A stretch of DNA of 64,000 nucleotides from Carnimonas bestiolae (GCF_051251125.1 NZ_JBPCZL010000004.1); one strand, 5' to 3'. Shown: positions 54,096 to 61,055, counted from the first letter of the stretch. Notes: generated from the letters alone by a model not told the origin. Translations and numbers: made by a program.

Positions 54096-54961
54096 ACTGA
54101 TGCCCCAAATAAATCACATTGCCGTTGATGCTCGGCAGCGCGAGGATTTAGCCACAGACACTCAACACGTTCCGAGGCGCCATCAGCAAACGCTCGTCTA
54201 TCAACGCGTAGCCAATCGTGATATAGGCGTTCATATAGCGCGCTGGGGTACCCCGACAGTACGACCAACCCCTCAACAGAACGCAGTTGTTGCGATAGAT
54301 CGATGTGGTCGTTCTCGGTCATTTCGTAGCGATAATCCTGCCCCCGGTCTCTCGACTCAGGCAGGTAGGGTGGGTCCGCATAGATCAGGGTTTCTGGTGC
54401 GTCGTGATCGGCTATAACGCGAGTGGCCGTGCGGTTCTCAATCACGACACCCTGGAACCGTTCGATGACTGCTAACAATGCCTGCGGATAGTTGGCCCAG
54501 TCATGAGCGGGAGTCGAGCCGGAGCGGTTCGAGTTAGAACGAAACCCCGTATTTTTCAATCCACCGCGCCCCGGATCCGTGGGGCACCGTGCCAATGTGA
54601 TAGCGGCTGAACCGAATCCCATGAACGATCGAGCCACGGTGCGTCTGGCCTGCTCGATGGAGTTGTCGGACGGGTGCCAACAACGCTCAAATTCATCTCT
54701 GGCGAATGGGGTTAATCTGAGAGCATCGATCAATTCGCTGCCGTGGTCTCTGATCACACGAAACAGGTTAACAATCTCGCCGTCGAGGTCGTTGTACACC
54801 TCCGCGTAGCTGCGCGGTTTCCGCAGCATTACTGACGCCCCGCCGCCGAATGGCTCGACGTACACCCTGTGCGGCGGCAGGTTATCGATGATCCACGGTG
54901 CCAACCGCCACTTTCCACCGTGATAGCGAACCGCAGGGCGTTTCGGTGTCTCAGTGGTCAT
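54092..54961 (-). CDS. DNA N6-adenine methyltransferase (D12 class, Dam-like)
   Basis: 289 residues: SAM motif VRYHGGKWRLAPWI and VYVEPFGGGASVML, catalytic DPPY in TLIYADPPYLPE, and VLSGYPSALYERLY. D12-class phage methylases modify A in short sites to evade restriction or to regulate; the target site is not readable here. It overlaps its upstream neighbour by 4 bp. Confidence 0.9.
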   Translation of the reverse strand: MTTETPKRPAVRYHGGKWRLAPWIIDNLPPHRVYVEPFGGGASVMLRKPRSYAEVYNDLDGEIVNLFRVIRDHGSELIDALRLTPFARDEFERCWHPSDNSIEQARRTVARSFMGFGSAAITLARCPTDPGRGGLKNTGFRSNSNRSGSTPAHDWANYPQALLAVIERFQGVVIENRTATRVIADHDAPETLIYADPPYLPESRDRGQDYRYEMTENDHIDLSQQLRSVEGLVVLSGYPSALYERLYHDWLRVDRRAFADGASERVECLWLNPRAAEHQRQCDLFGASV

Positions 54962-55752
54962 ACATCCACCCGTTTAAACTCAATCACCCACACCCACGGG
55001 TTGGCGTCCCATGATTTATAGCCTTGCGTTCCATTCGTTTGGTGCCAAAGTTTTTTGAACGCATCAACAGAGCTGAGTTGCCAGTCACGCCAGTGCCACC
55101 CGAGGTTATCGTTGCCCGGCAATCCATCGCGATCAGCTATGCCGTATTTGTAGGTTTGGCCACCGTCCTTGGATAGGCATGCGATCCCCTCCTGCCTGGC
55201 ATCATCCGCGCCTAGGCTCTGCAATCGCTCTATCCGTACCGATGTGATTTCCAGCGTTATGCGGGAGGCGTTTCGCGGCATGTATATTGGCGGTTTCCAT
55301 GACACCTCTTGAAATTGTAGGTGGCCGCTGTCGTAAGAATCAGGCAGGTCGTAAATAGCGGACTCGACCTTGTTCCAGATGACCGCATCGTCGGCCTTAT
55401 ACGCGTAGCCATATCGGACATTCCCGCCGCCGTTATGCACATGCCCTGATGCTATTGGTTTGAATGTCTCCCTCACCCATAGCCGGTCACCGACTTGACC
55501 ATGCGGACATAGGGTCAGAAACCTATCGTGCGTGTAATCACCCCATACGCCATGAGCGTTACGCATCGACCATTCATGATCGCCATACCATGAGTCACCC
55601 TTGGGTCGATATTTTATGACCTCGGATCCTGCCGACTGCAGCGATTTTGCGGGAGATTTGATCACGCGGCGGGTTTGAGTTTTTGCGCCAGATAGGATGG
55701 CCGACACCATGGCGCCAGAGAATAAAATCGGTCGTTCACGTGAGCTCGACAT
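54958..55752 (-). CDS. Phage ASCH/PUA-like domain protein
   Basis: 264 residues. RPILFSGAMVSAILSGAKTQTRRV, GDRLWVRETF, IYMPRNASRITLEITSVRIERL and the ending WDANPWVWVIEFKRV are the fixed pattern of a family common in phage early regions, with the ASCH (RNA/nucleotide-binding PUA-like) fold. The exact role is unknown. Confidence 0.8.
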   Translation of the reverse strand: MSSSRERPILFSGAMVSAILSGAKTQTRRVIKSPAKSLQSAGSEVIKYRPKGDSWYGDHEWSMRNAHGVWGDYTHDRFLTLCPHGQVGDRLWVRETFKPIASGHVHNGGGNVRYGYAYKADDAVIWNKVESAIYDLPDSYDSGHLQFQEVSWKPPIYMPRNASRITLEITSVRIERLQSLGADDARQEGIACLSKDGGQTYKYGIADRDGLPGNDNLGWHWRDWQLSSVDAFKKLWHQTNGTQGYKSWDANPWVWVIEFKRVDV

Positions 55753-55795
55753 AATGCCCTCCTACAGGCACAAAAAAACCGGCATCGGCCGGCAG
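55750..55795 (-). promoter_or_regulatory. Hairpin + U-run + Shine-Dalgarno linker before the ASCH-like gene
   Basis: On the minus strand: CTGCCGGCCGATGCCGG, then TTTTTTT, GTGCCTGTAGGAGGGC and ATG. Third copy of the linker design. Confidence 0.6.
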
Positions 55796-55817
55796 GTGTT
55801 GATTGAGTTAGTGTGGG

Positions 55818-56015
55818 CTACGCCAGTTCTAGATCGTGATTGCGATCCTTGAAATGCGCTTTCTGCCACTCGACACGCGTAACGATCACGTTGCCGCTGA
55901 TCGCTCGGTCATTTTTGAAATGCCACATAAACCCGCCGATTGAATGCCAGCATTCCCGCGCTGGCCAACGCTGGAGTGCCAGAATCAATCTGTGGCGCCG
56001 TGTTCTATTGCTCAT
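55818..56015 (-). CDS. 65-residue basic phage protein
   Basis: MSNRTRRHRLILALQRWPAR followed by a Trp/His-rich stretch. ATG overlaps the upstream stop (ATGA), and GGAG lies five bases ahead. Unknown function. Confidence 0.6.
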   Translation of the reverse strand: MSNRTRRHRLILALQRWPARECWHSIGGFMWHFKNDRAISGNVIVTRVEWQKAHFKDRNHDLELA

Positions 56016-56230
56016 TTCCTCTCCAAAACTAATTCGGCCTTCGCCATGGCAACGCCTACGGCCATGGTTTCGTCTATATGGTCGATTGCCCATTCTTTAT
56101 CGATGCATATTGGCCTCATCGATTCGAGCAGGCCACTCGCAATGTCCTCCCTCACGTATCTCACATGGTCATCAGAGACAACTACGTCAGGTGCGACAGG
56201 TGCGCTTTCACTGTGTTGGCTTGTAGTCAT
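56012..56230 (-). CDS. 72-residue phage protein
   Basis: MTTSQHSESAPVAPDVVVSD, then ...YVREDIASGLLESMRPICID and an Ala-rich helical end. It starts one base inside the rdgC stop (TGATG) and ends with ATGA into the next gene. Unknown function. Confidence 0.6.
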   Translation of the reverse strand: MTTSQHSESAPVAPDVVVSDDHVRYVREDIASGLLESMRPICIDKEWAIDHIDETMAVGVAMAKAELVLERK

Positions 56231-57183
56231 CAGACCGTCCCTTCCGACAGTGCAAACGCGCTGCTGTCGATCTCTGGCTCGCCGCCCAACCAATTGATGA
56301 TCCGCTTAACCACACTAACCAACGTGACCGCGACCACTCCGAATTCAATGGCGATATACTCCTCGTGACTCTCGGCTCCATCGGTCATTGAATCGATCTC
56401 GTCGAGCACCTGGTCATCGAGACGAATGCCAGTTAGAGAGACGTCATCGCGCAGGGTAAATTTTGCCTCCCCTTCGAGCGATAGACTGAGCTGCGATACA
56501 CAGCGGCCACCGGCAAGTGCCGAATGAATTTCGTCGGAATCTAGATCAAACGACCGCGCGCGCAGTGAGCCGTTGTCGTCTCCTGTGATTAATGCGCCAT
56601 CGCCCAGCATCAACCCGTCCGGCTTCGTCTCCGGGTCGCAGATCCACGAGGTCATTACGCGGCTAGCGGGCGATTTCGTGCTGAGCGGCGTTACCTTTAG
56701 CGAACCTAGCGCCTGACGCAGCAGGTTTAGGCATTCATCTGCGCGTTTGTTGCTAGATGTAAAAACGCCAATACGGCTCGATTTCACGTCCCACCACAGA
56801 TCAACGTGCGTGTTTTTTGCGAAGGCGCGCGGCAATAGCTCCTCGAACACCGTCTCTTTAATCGCCTGCTTCTCTCTGCGCGGTGGTGCAAAACCATTCG
56901 TCTGCGCGAATTCCTCGCAACGTTGTTCGAGTGTCTCGTTGATTACGCTAGGGGGCAGTATTTTTTCCTGCCTCAACACCCGCAGCATCAGGTGCCCATG
57001 GCGCTCCACAATCAATTCCTCCCGATGGCGCCCAAGCGGCGAACTGAATCCGATTCGCCGCGCTTCGTGCTTGCCGCACTCGGCAAACTCGTGCTCACTG
57101 AGCAATAGCTGTAATTCGTTTAGATCCAATCGCGGCTGCTCATGCACGTTGTAGAGCCGCAGGTTTCGAATATTGAAATGCAT
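56230..57183 (-). CDS. rdgC: Recombination-associated protein RdgC, phage-borne
   Basis: Ring-shaped dsDNA-binding protein that restrains RecA. 317 residues. The match to E. coli RdgC is clear: IGFSSPLGRHREELIVE vs MGWVPPMGSHSDAL, RQEKILPPSVINETLE vs KEEKILPSPVIKQALE, ELLPRAFAKNTHVDLWWD vs SLLPRAFSRFSQTMMWID, and LLRQALGSLKVTPLS vs LLRKSLGSLPVVPLS. It lies beside ssb in the phage recombination block, suggesting control of RecA or protection of phage ends. Confidence 0.93.
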   Translation of the reverse strand: MHFNIRNLRLYNVHEQPRLDLNELQLLLSEHEFAECGKHEARRIGFSSPLGRHREELIVERHGHLMLRVLRQEKILPPSVINETLEQRCEEFAQTNGFAPPRREKQAIKETVFEELLPRAFAKNTHVDLWWDVKSSRIGVFTSSNKRADECLNLLRQALGSLKVTPLSTKSPASRVMTSWICDPETKPDGLMLGDGALITGDDNGSLRARSFDLDSDEIHSALAGGRCVSQLSLSLEGEAKFTLRDDVSLTGIRLDDQVLDEIDSMTDGAESHEEYIAIEFGVVAVTLVSVVKRIINWLGGEPEIDSSAFALSEGTV

Positions 57184-57202
57184 GTCGGTTATTCCTAACG
57201 TA

Positions 57203-57230
57203 AAACAGGCCGCTCACGGCGACCTGTTTA
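57203..57230 (-). promoter_or_regulatory. Hairpin ahead of rdgC
   Basis: On the minus strand: AAACAGG...CGCC, GTGAG, GGC...CCTGTTTTA, then TTAGGAATAACCGAC and ATG. Fourth linker-like hairpin. Confidence 0.5.
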
Positions 57231-57299
57231 AATCCAGCCCCGCAGGGCGATATATGCGACTGTTATCCAAACAGCCGCCGCGATAATTGTCTGAATCAT
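57228..57299 (-). CDS. Possible 23-residue hydrophobic peptide
   Basis: MIQTIIAAAVWITVAYIALR: a single predicted membrane helix between ssb and rdgC. No good ribosome site. Reported only because the neighbouring spaces also hold coupled microproteins. Confidence 0.3.
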   Translation of the reverse strand: MIQTIIAAAVWITVAYIALRGWI

Positions 57300-57332
57300 G
57301 AGTTGCGAATGTCTAGTCCAGGTGTAACGTCG

Positions 57333-57878
57333 CTAGAACGGGATCTCGTCGTCGAAATCGTCGAAACTCGCAGGGTCTGGTGCACCATTCTGAGGTGCTC
57401 GCTGCTGGCGTTTATGCTGGTTAACATCAGTGTCGCCAGCGCCGCCCGGCCGGTACCCCATCTGGTAGCCCTGAGACGCCTGTTGCTGCTGTTGATGAGC
57501 TCCCTGCGGTGGCACCTGATTGCCCTGCTGGCCACCGCCATCAGGGGTGTTCAGCATTTCCATGCTGTTAGCGACAATCTCAGTCGAGTAACGATTGCTC
57601 CCGTCCTGTGCCTGCCATTGCCGTGTTTGCAAGCGCCCTTCGATGTAGAGACGTGATCCCTTCTTAACGTACTGCTGCGCAATCTCAGCGAGCTTGTTAA
57701 ACATCACAACGGAATGCCACTCGGTGCGTTCCTGCCGCTGGCCAGTCTGGCGATCGCTCCATGAATCGGTAGTCGCTAGGCGCAGATTGCAAACAGGATT
57801 GCCCGAAGGCATGAAGCGAACTTCTGGATCCTGACCAACGTTGCCGATCAGAATCACTTTATTAACACCCCTAGCCAT
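57333..57878 (-). CDS. ssb: Single-stranded DNA-binding protein, phage-borne
   Basis: 181 residues: an OB-fold (GVNKVILIGNVGQDPEVRFM, TEWHSVVMFNKLAEIAQQYV, YIEGRLQTRQW), a Gln/Gly-rich linker (about 115-160), and the partner-recruiting tail DDFDDEIPF. GGGGAG precedes the ATG. Confidence 0.97.
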   Translation of the reverse strand: MARGVNKVILIGNVGQDPEVRFMPSGNPVCNLRLATTDSWSDRQTGQRQERTEWHSVVMFNKLAEIAQQYVKKGSRLYIEGRLQTRQWQAQDGSNRYSTEIVANSMEMLNTPDGGGQQGNQVPPQGAHQQQQQASQGYQMGYRPGGAGDTDVNQHKRQQRAPQNGAPDPASFDDFDDEIPF

Positions 57879-57999
57879 ATTTGGTGCTCCCCTTCAGTTG
57901 GTGCCGTCTATACGTGCGTTTGATCAACTGTTCAGTGGTGATCAATCGGGCGCGATACAAGAGCCTGTCGAACAAGCTCGGCGTCGTGAAATTGTTCAT
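57871..57999 (-). CDS. 42-residue basic microprotein between the PD-(D/E)XK gene and ssb
   Basis: MNNFTTPSLFDRLLYRARLI followed by a Lys/Arg-rich end. ATGA overlap with the upstream gene, GGGGG four bases ahead, and its stop overlaps the ssb start. The double coupling argues that it is translated. Confidence 0.55.
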   Translation of the reverse strand: MNNFTTPSLFDRLLYRARLITTEQLIKRTYRRHQLKGSTKYG

Positions 58000-58649
58000 A
58001 CAACCCCCTGTTGAATTTTATATTCCAGCTCTCTGATTTGGTTATTAGCGTTAGAGAGGCTTCGACGAAGCTTGTCCCGTTCTGCAACGAGCGAGTTATA
58101 GGCCCTGCTGACTCGGGCTCGCTCTCGATAAACCTCCTTTATTTTCTGACTCATCGCCTCGGTATCTCCGATACGCGAAAATAGTTTGATCAGCAAAAAC
58201 TGCTCGCGCTCTACGTTCTCGTCGTGTGCATACGCGTCCATCGCCACGTCAAAATCTCTATAATTCGACTTGCTGAGAGGCCCGCTCACGACTTTGAGAT
58301 GCCCGCGTTTGTTGACCCAAACCAGCCCCCACTTTTCCGGGAGTTCGTCCGTTCGTATCAGGCCCTCGGGGCACATGAAGTAACGCCACCGCCCCACACC
58401 GCCGCTTAGCCGGTGAGGCTTTTTAGCATCGGTCAAAAAATCGGAGCGACTCGTTTTGACTTCTACAACAGTCGAGCCGTCGCGATACCCTTTCGCTCGA
58501 AAACCTATTGCGTCAGGTATCTCGCCATCGTGTCCCGTCGAAATTTCGCTGACCGCAATGCTGCAGCCTGGCCCTTTGCGACTGAAATCGCGTTTCAGCC
58601 ATTTAACAGCCAGGCCGCATAAATCATCATGAGATAGAGCGCTACTCAT
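57996..58649 (-). CDS. PD-(D/E)XK nuclease-fold protein (MmcB-like) with C-terminal coiled coil
   Basis: 217 residues. IPDAIGFRAKGYRDGSTVVEVKTSRSDF carries the D...E-x-K core (about residues 46-74), and RYFMCPEGLI...LPEKWGLVWVN matches the later strands of MmcB-type proteins. Residues 160-217 are a coiled coil. It is probably a DNA-end or repair-type nuclease for the phage. GAGGAG precedes the ATG. Confidence 0.7.
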   Translation of the reverse strand: MSSALSHDDLCGLAVKWLKRDFSRKGPGCSIAVSEISTGHDGEIPDAIGFRAKGYRDGSTVVEVKTSRSDFLTDAKKPHRLSGGVGRWRYFMCPEGLIRTDELPEKWGLVWVNKRGHLKVVSGPLSKSNYRDFDVAMDAYAHDENVEREQFLLIKLFSRIGDTEAMSQKIKEVYRERARVSRAYNSLVAERDKLRRSLSNANNQIRELEYKIQQGVV

Positions 58650-58825
58650 GGGTCTATCTCCTCAGTGTTGGTTTGGATAATTGATAAGGCCCGCTCTGTC
58701 GCCACTGGCGCGGGTACCGGCTATGTCGTTTTCGGCTAGCCGATTTGCTTATCCGCGCTGCTGCTCCACAGGGAACTGATGGAGTGATCGCTACACGCGG
58801 GGCGGGCATCGGCCAAACCCATAAA

Positions 58826-58902
58826 TGGCGCCCCCAGCAGGATTCGAACCTGCAACCGACCGACTAGAATTCGGATGCTCTATCCGGTTGAGCTATGGAG
58901 GC
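58826..58902 (-). tRNA. tRNA-Arg (anticodon UCU) inside the prophage
   Basis: 77 nt with encoded CCA. GCCTCCA pairs with TGGGGGC, the D-arm is GCTC/GAGC, the anticodon loop ATTCTAG gives UCU, and the T-arm is GCAGG-TTCGAAT-CCTGC. The outermost anticodon-stem pair is T-T, a mild defect. It decodes AGA/AGG, rare in the GC-rich host. Confidence 0.92.
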
Positions 58903-58906
58903 GGGA

Positions 58907-58962
58907 TGCCGGTCAGCCCCGGCTGCTCACCACTGCGCAGGTGACGCGTATTGCGGTATAGT
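58907..58962 (+). promoter_or_regulatory. Duplicated promoter/operator block, copy 1
   Basis: Positions 58907-58948 match 59869-59910 in 40 of 42 bases. Inside is the dyad TCACC-N8-GGTGA (58927-58944). A TATAGT -10-like hexamer follows at 58957-58962, 42 bp before the 65-residue gene. Confidence 0.7.
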
Positions 58963-59003
58963 GAAAGTGCCAACAAACACCCACCGCAAAAGAGGTAATC
59001 GAA

Positions 59004-59201
59004 ATGGAAAAATGGACTCCCGAGCGCCATTTGCAGACGTTAGTAGCTAGCTTCAATCACATTCACGCGGCTCGGGGAAGCTACGACGAAGGCACGATCA
59101 AATTGGCCGATGGGCTTTCACATGCAAAAGCCCTTATCGAGCATCTTTCGGCGAAAGTATCAGCCTTAGAAGAAGAAATAGAGTCTCTCAAGAAATCCTA
59201 A
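59004..59201 (+). CDS. 65-residue coiled-coil phage protein
   Basis: MEKWTPERHLQTLVASFNHI ... then a heptad-rich end LSAKVSALEEEIESLKKS. AGAGG precedes the ATG. It is transcribed against most of its neighbours, from promoter block copy 1, so it looks like an independently expressed accessory gene. Its stop overlaps the convergent gene's 3' end by 14 bp. Confidence 0.65.
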   Translation: MEKWTPERHLQTLVASFNHIHAARGSYDEGTIKLADGLSHAKALIEHLSAKVSALEEEIESLKKS

Positions 59202-59526
59202 GCTTTATTGCATCTTCGCAACCAATTGCGTTAGACAATAATTTGTTGATTTCGAATTGGACCTCCATTCCACGGCGATCTAGCTCGGAGGTCCGTTCCC
59301 TCAATTCCTTTGCTTCTCTCTCTATACCGGCCCACTCAATATAAAGCACCTCAATAGCTTTCGATGCGGTAATGTCTGTGCTCATGAGGTTCATAACATT
59401 GCTGTCCAGAGCGTCGACCTTCGCACGACAAGAAATATCAACTTGCTCAAGACGATTTGTTAGAGAGGAGATTTTCCTCTCAAGCTCTTCCACCCTATTT
59501 TTTAGAGCACTCGTTTCATAACCCAT
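59188..59526 (-). CDS. 112-residue coiled-coil phage protein
   Basis: MGYETSALKNRVEELERKIS and the following 80 residues are heptad-rich with few prolines. AGGAGG lies five bases before the ATG at 59526. It is convergent with the coiled-coil gene at 59004, so the two could form hetero-oligomers, but this is a guess. Confidence 0.65.
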   Translation of the reverse strand: MGYETSALKNRVEELERKISSLTNRLEQVDISCRAKVDALDSNVMNLMSTDITASKAIEVLYIEWAGIEREAKELRERTSELDRRGMEVQFEINKLLSNAIGCEDAIKLRIS

Positions 59527-59688
59527 ACGTTCCTCCTGAACATTGTTTAGCCCACCAGATAACGCCCTGATGGGGCGGCGGATCCGCAACTGTTACACCG
59601 ACATTTCTCGCGCTATCACACCGTCGTGTGCAGCGGATTGCCCTAGCTATTAGGTCAGCCGTTAAGGGATGCGAAACCTCGACCCGTC

Positions 59689-59723
59689 AGCAGTAATGGC
59701 ACTCTGAGAATGCTGTTACTGCT
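59689..59723. repeat. 8-bp perfect inverted repeat
   Basis: AGCAGTAA and TTACTGCT flank a 19-nt spacer. It could be a stem-loop of a small RNA, a terminator without U-run, or an operator. Confidence 0.45.
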
Positions 59724-59868
59724 GCCCACTCTCTCGAATGGGTAACCACTCGCCCGCCTATGGGCCTCGCCTCGCTGGCTTGGATTTCACCAGGTCATCA
59801 GGTCGGCAGGTATCCGCCTGCTCGGTACCGCATTGGTCAGCGCCCTATTCCGGACGCTCAGCAATACG

Positions 59869-59923
59869 TGCCGGTCAGCCCCGACTGCTCACCACTTCGC
59901 AGGTGACGCGATTCGGATAGAAT
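59869..59923 (+). promoter_or_regulatory. Duplicated promoter/operator block, copy 2
   Basis: 42-bp near-copy of 58907-58948 including the TCACC-N8-GGTGA dyad, followed by a TAGAAT -10-like hexamer at 59918-59923, 41 bp before the gene at 59964. Confidence 0.7.
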
Positions 59924-59963
59924 GGAAGTGCAACCGACCTATCCACCGAATAAGCGAAATTTC

Positions 59964-60275
59964 ATGTACCTATTAAGCGTTTCCGCTACCCCATTGCCTG
60001 ATACAAAATTCAATCCCGGAATCCCTGGCGCTTCGGTTGAAATATGGGTAAACACCAGCGACAAAGACGAAGCTGTATTAAAGGCGCGGGAGTTAATTAG
60101 CTCCCGACAGTGGTTCCCAGAATCGATCGACGCCGTCGGCGAGATTCTTCCTGAGCAGTTTCCTTATCTGGATAAATCAGCATCTCTCCTTTGCGAACAG
60201 GCTCAACAGGAAGGTGTTTCTTCTCTTTGGATTGGTTGGCTAGCTGGTGAGAAGGGCGAGGCGACTCTTCACTAG
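59964..60275 (+). CDS. Hypothetical 103-residue phage protein
   Basis: MYLLSVSATPLPDTKFNPGI ... VEIWVNTSDKDEAVLKAREL, a compact alpha/beta pattern. The ribosome site is weak (TAAGCGAA). It follows promoter block copy 2. It overlaps 179 bp of an opposite-strand gene. Family not recognised. Confidence 0.6.
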   Translation: MYLLSVSATPLPDTKFNPGIPGASVEIWVNTSDKDEAVLKARELISSRQWFPESIDAVGEILPEQFPYLDKSASLLCEQAQQEGVSSLWIGWLAGEKGEATLH

Positions 60276-60432
60276 GCCGATCGATCAGAACAATCACGCC
60301 GCGCTTGGACGCGTCGTTGTCTATTGCCCACCCGTACCGGGCTGCTGCCGCTGGCAACGAGCCGATCGGGAATCTGGCGCTGAGGTATTTGGTGCCGCGC
60401 GGGGTGATGATCTGGACTGAGGCGCGTTTCAT
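60097..60432 (-). CDS. Hypothetical 111-residue phage protein
   Basis: MKRASVQIITPRGTKYLSAR ... YGWAIDNDASKRGVIVLID, basic, with a polar C terminus that runs antisense through the gene at 59964. ATGA overlap with the LuxR-type gene and GGAGG seven bases ahead support translation. Unknown function. Confidence 0.6.
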   Translation of the reverse strand: MKRASVQIITPRGTKYLSARFPIGSLPAAAARYGWAIDNDASKRGVIVLIDRPSEESPRPSHQLANQSKEKKHLPVEPVRKGEMLIYPDKETAQEESRRRRRSILGTTVGS

Positions 60433-60806
60433 GCCATCACCTCCACTGAAATACCGGATGATGCAGACGGATATATGCGGGGGCCTCCACGGCGCTTGCT
60501 AAACGTCATGGCCTGCGACGGTGTGGGCGATGATCTGCCCCTCATTTCCGCACCTTGGTGCAGGGCAGTTGAGGCAATCATTACGGTAACGACGAGCGGT
60601 TGAATCCAGCCGCGTGATAGTGAAATGGCGACGTGGTGAGCTACGTTCAGGCCACCCGATTTGAAACGAGCGCGCTCAATCGTGTGCTGAACTGTGCGAT
60701 TGGAGATTCCGAGGCGGAGCGATATTTCACGGGCAGCCATGCCATTTGCGGCTAGCTCCGTTATCTCGCGTTCCCGTCTGCTAAGGGTGATTCTTTCCAA
60801 GGACAT
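60429..60806 (-). CDS. Small LuxR-type HTH regulator with a hydrophobic segment
   Basis: 125 residues: a GerE/LuxR C-terminal HTH, LSRREREITELAANGMAAREISLRLGISNRTVQHTIERAR (about residues 8-47), then a hydrophobic stretch IQPLVVTVMIASTAL (near 70-85) that may enter the membrane, then a basic tail. It is the first strong gene of the leftward early operon, the place held by N in lambda. It could be an early activator. An ATG at 60821 is an alternative start. Confidence 0.75.
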   Translation of the reverse strand: MSLERITLSRREREITELAANGMAAREISLRLGISNRTVQHTIERARFKSGGLNVAHHVAISLSRGWIQPLVVTVMIASTALHQGAEMRGRSSPTPSQAMTFSKRRGGPRIYPSASSGISVEVMA

Positions 60807-60827
60807 GATGTAACCCGTCATTTATCT

Positions 60828-60844
60828 GGTTAACATCAGGTTAA
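60828..60844. promoter_or_regulatory. OL-like operator: two GGTTAA half-sites 11 bp apart
   Basis: GGTTAA at 60828-60833 and 60839-60844, on one helix face, just before the LuxR-type gene. The same half-sites in the same phasing occur at the repressor-cro border. Confidence 0.55.
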
Positions 60845-60914
60845 TATATGGTAAGAATCCAAGTCAACATCCAGTTAGCAAATGATCTGAATTTTTTTAA
60901 TCTTGATTCAGAAA
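60845..60914. other. Short gap between the SOS-linked ORF and the OL-like operator
   Basis: AT-rich, no supported gene. A rightward frame opening at 60848 is rejected because it runs through the antisense ORF and SOS site. It probably holds the leftward early promoter. Confidence 0.4.
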
Positions 60915-61055
60915 TCAGCTGCTTTTTGGCAGGAATCGAGAAGGTTTTGCGCGAGAAAGTGCCTTTTTGCGCGCAGAAAACACTAAGTTCAGTACGGAGG
61001 AGCTGTTACAACGCTGCGGTGCGCGTTCAGATAATTTTTGGTATTTCTGGCACAT
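60915..61055 (-). CDS. 46-residue ORF under an SOS box (candidate antirepressor or induction peptide)
   Basis: Begins MCQKYQKLSERAPQRC and ends with a basic segment SARKKALSRAKPSRF. GGGAGGGA lies six bases before the ATG, and a perfect LexA box is 21 bp further up. The position, just after the repressor terminator and reading into the leftward early operon, matches LexA-controlled antirepressor genes of other prophages. No sequence family is recognised. Confidence 0.5.
   Translation of the reverse strand: MCQKYQKLSERAPQRCNSSSVLNLVFSARKKALSRAKPSRFLPKSS

Larger units (their letters stand above)
59527..59963. other. Gene-poor prophage interval with inverted repeat and promoter block copy 2
   Basis: 437 bp without a credible gene (a 60-codon frame at 59738 lacks a ribosome site and normal composition). 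It contains the inverted repeat at 59689-59723 and the promoter block at 59869-59923. Confidence 0.6.

Noticed and set aside
59738..59920. 60-codon plus-strand frame in the gene-poor prophage interval
   Set aside because: No ribosome site, Ser/Arg/Pro-rich, and it runs through the duplicated promoter block.
61004..61014. GTTGTAAC on the minus strand, the core of enteric Ter sites
   Set aside because: Flanking bases do not fit Ter, and it lies inside the prophage ORF region; an 8-mer match is expected by chance. A ChIP or motif search would be needed.
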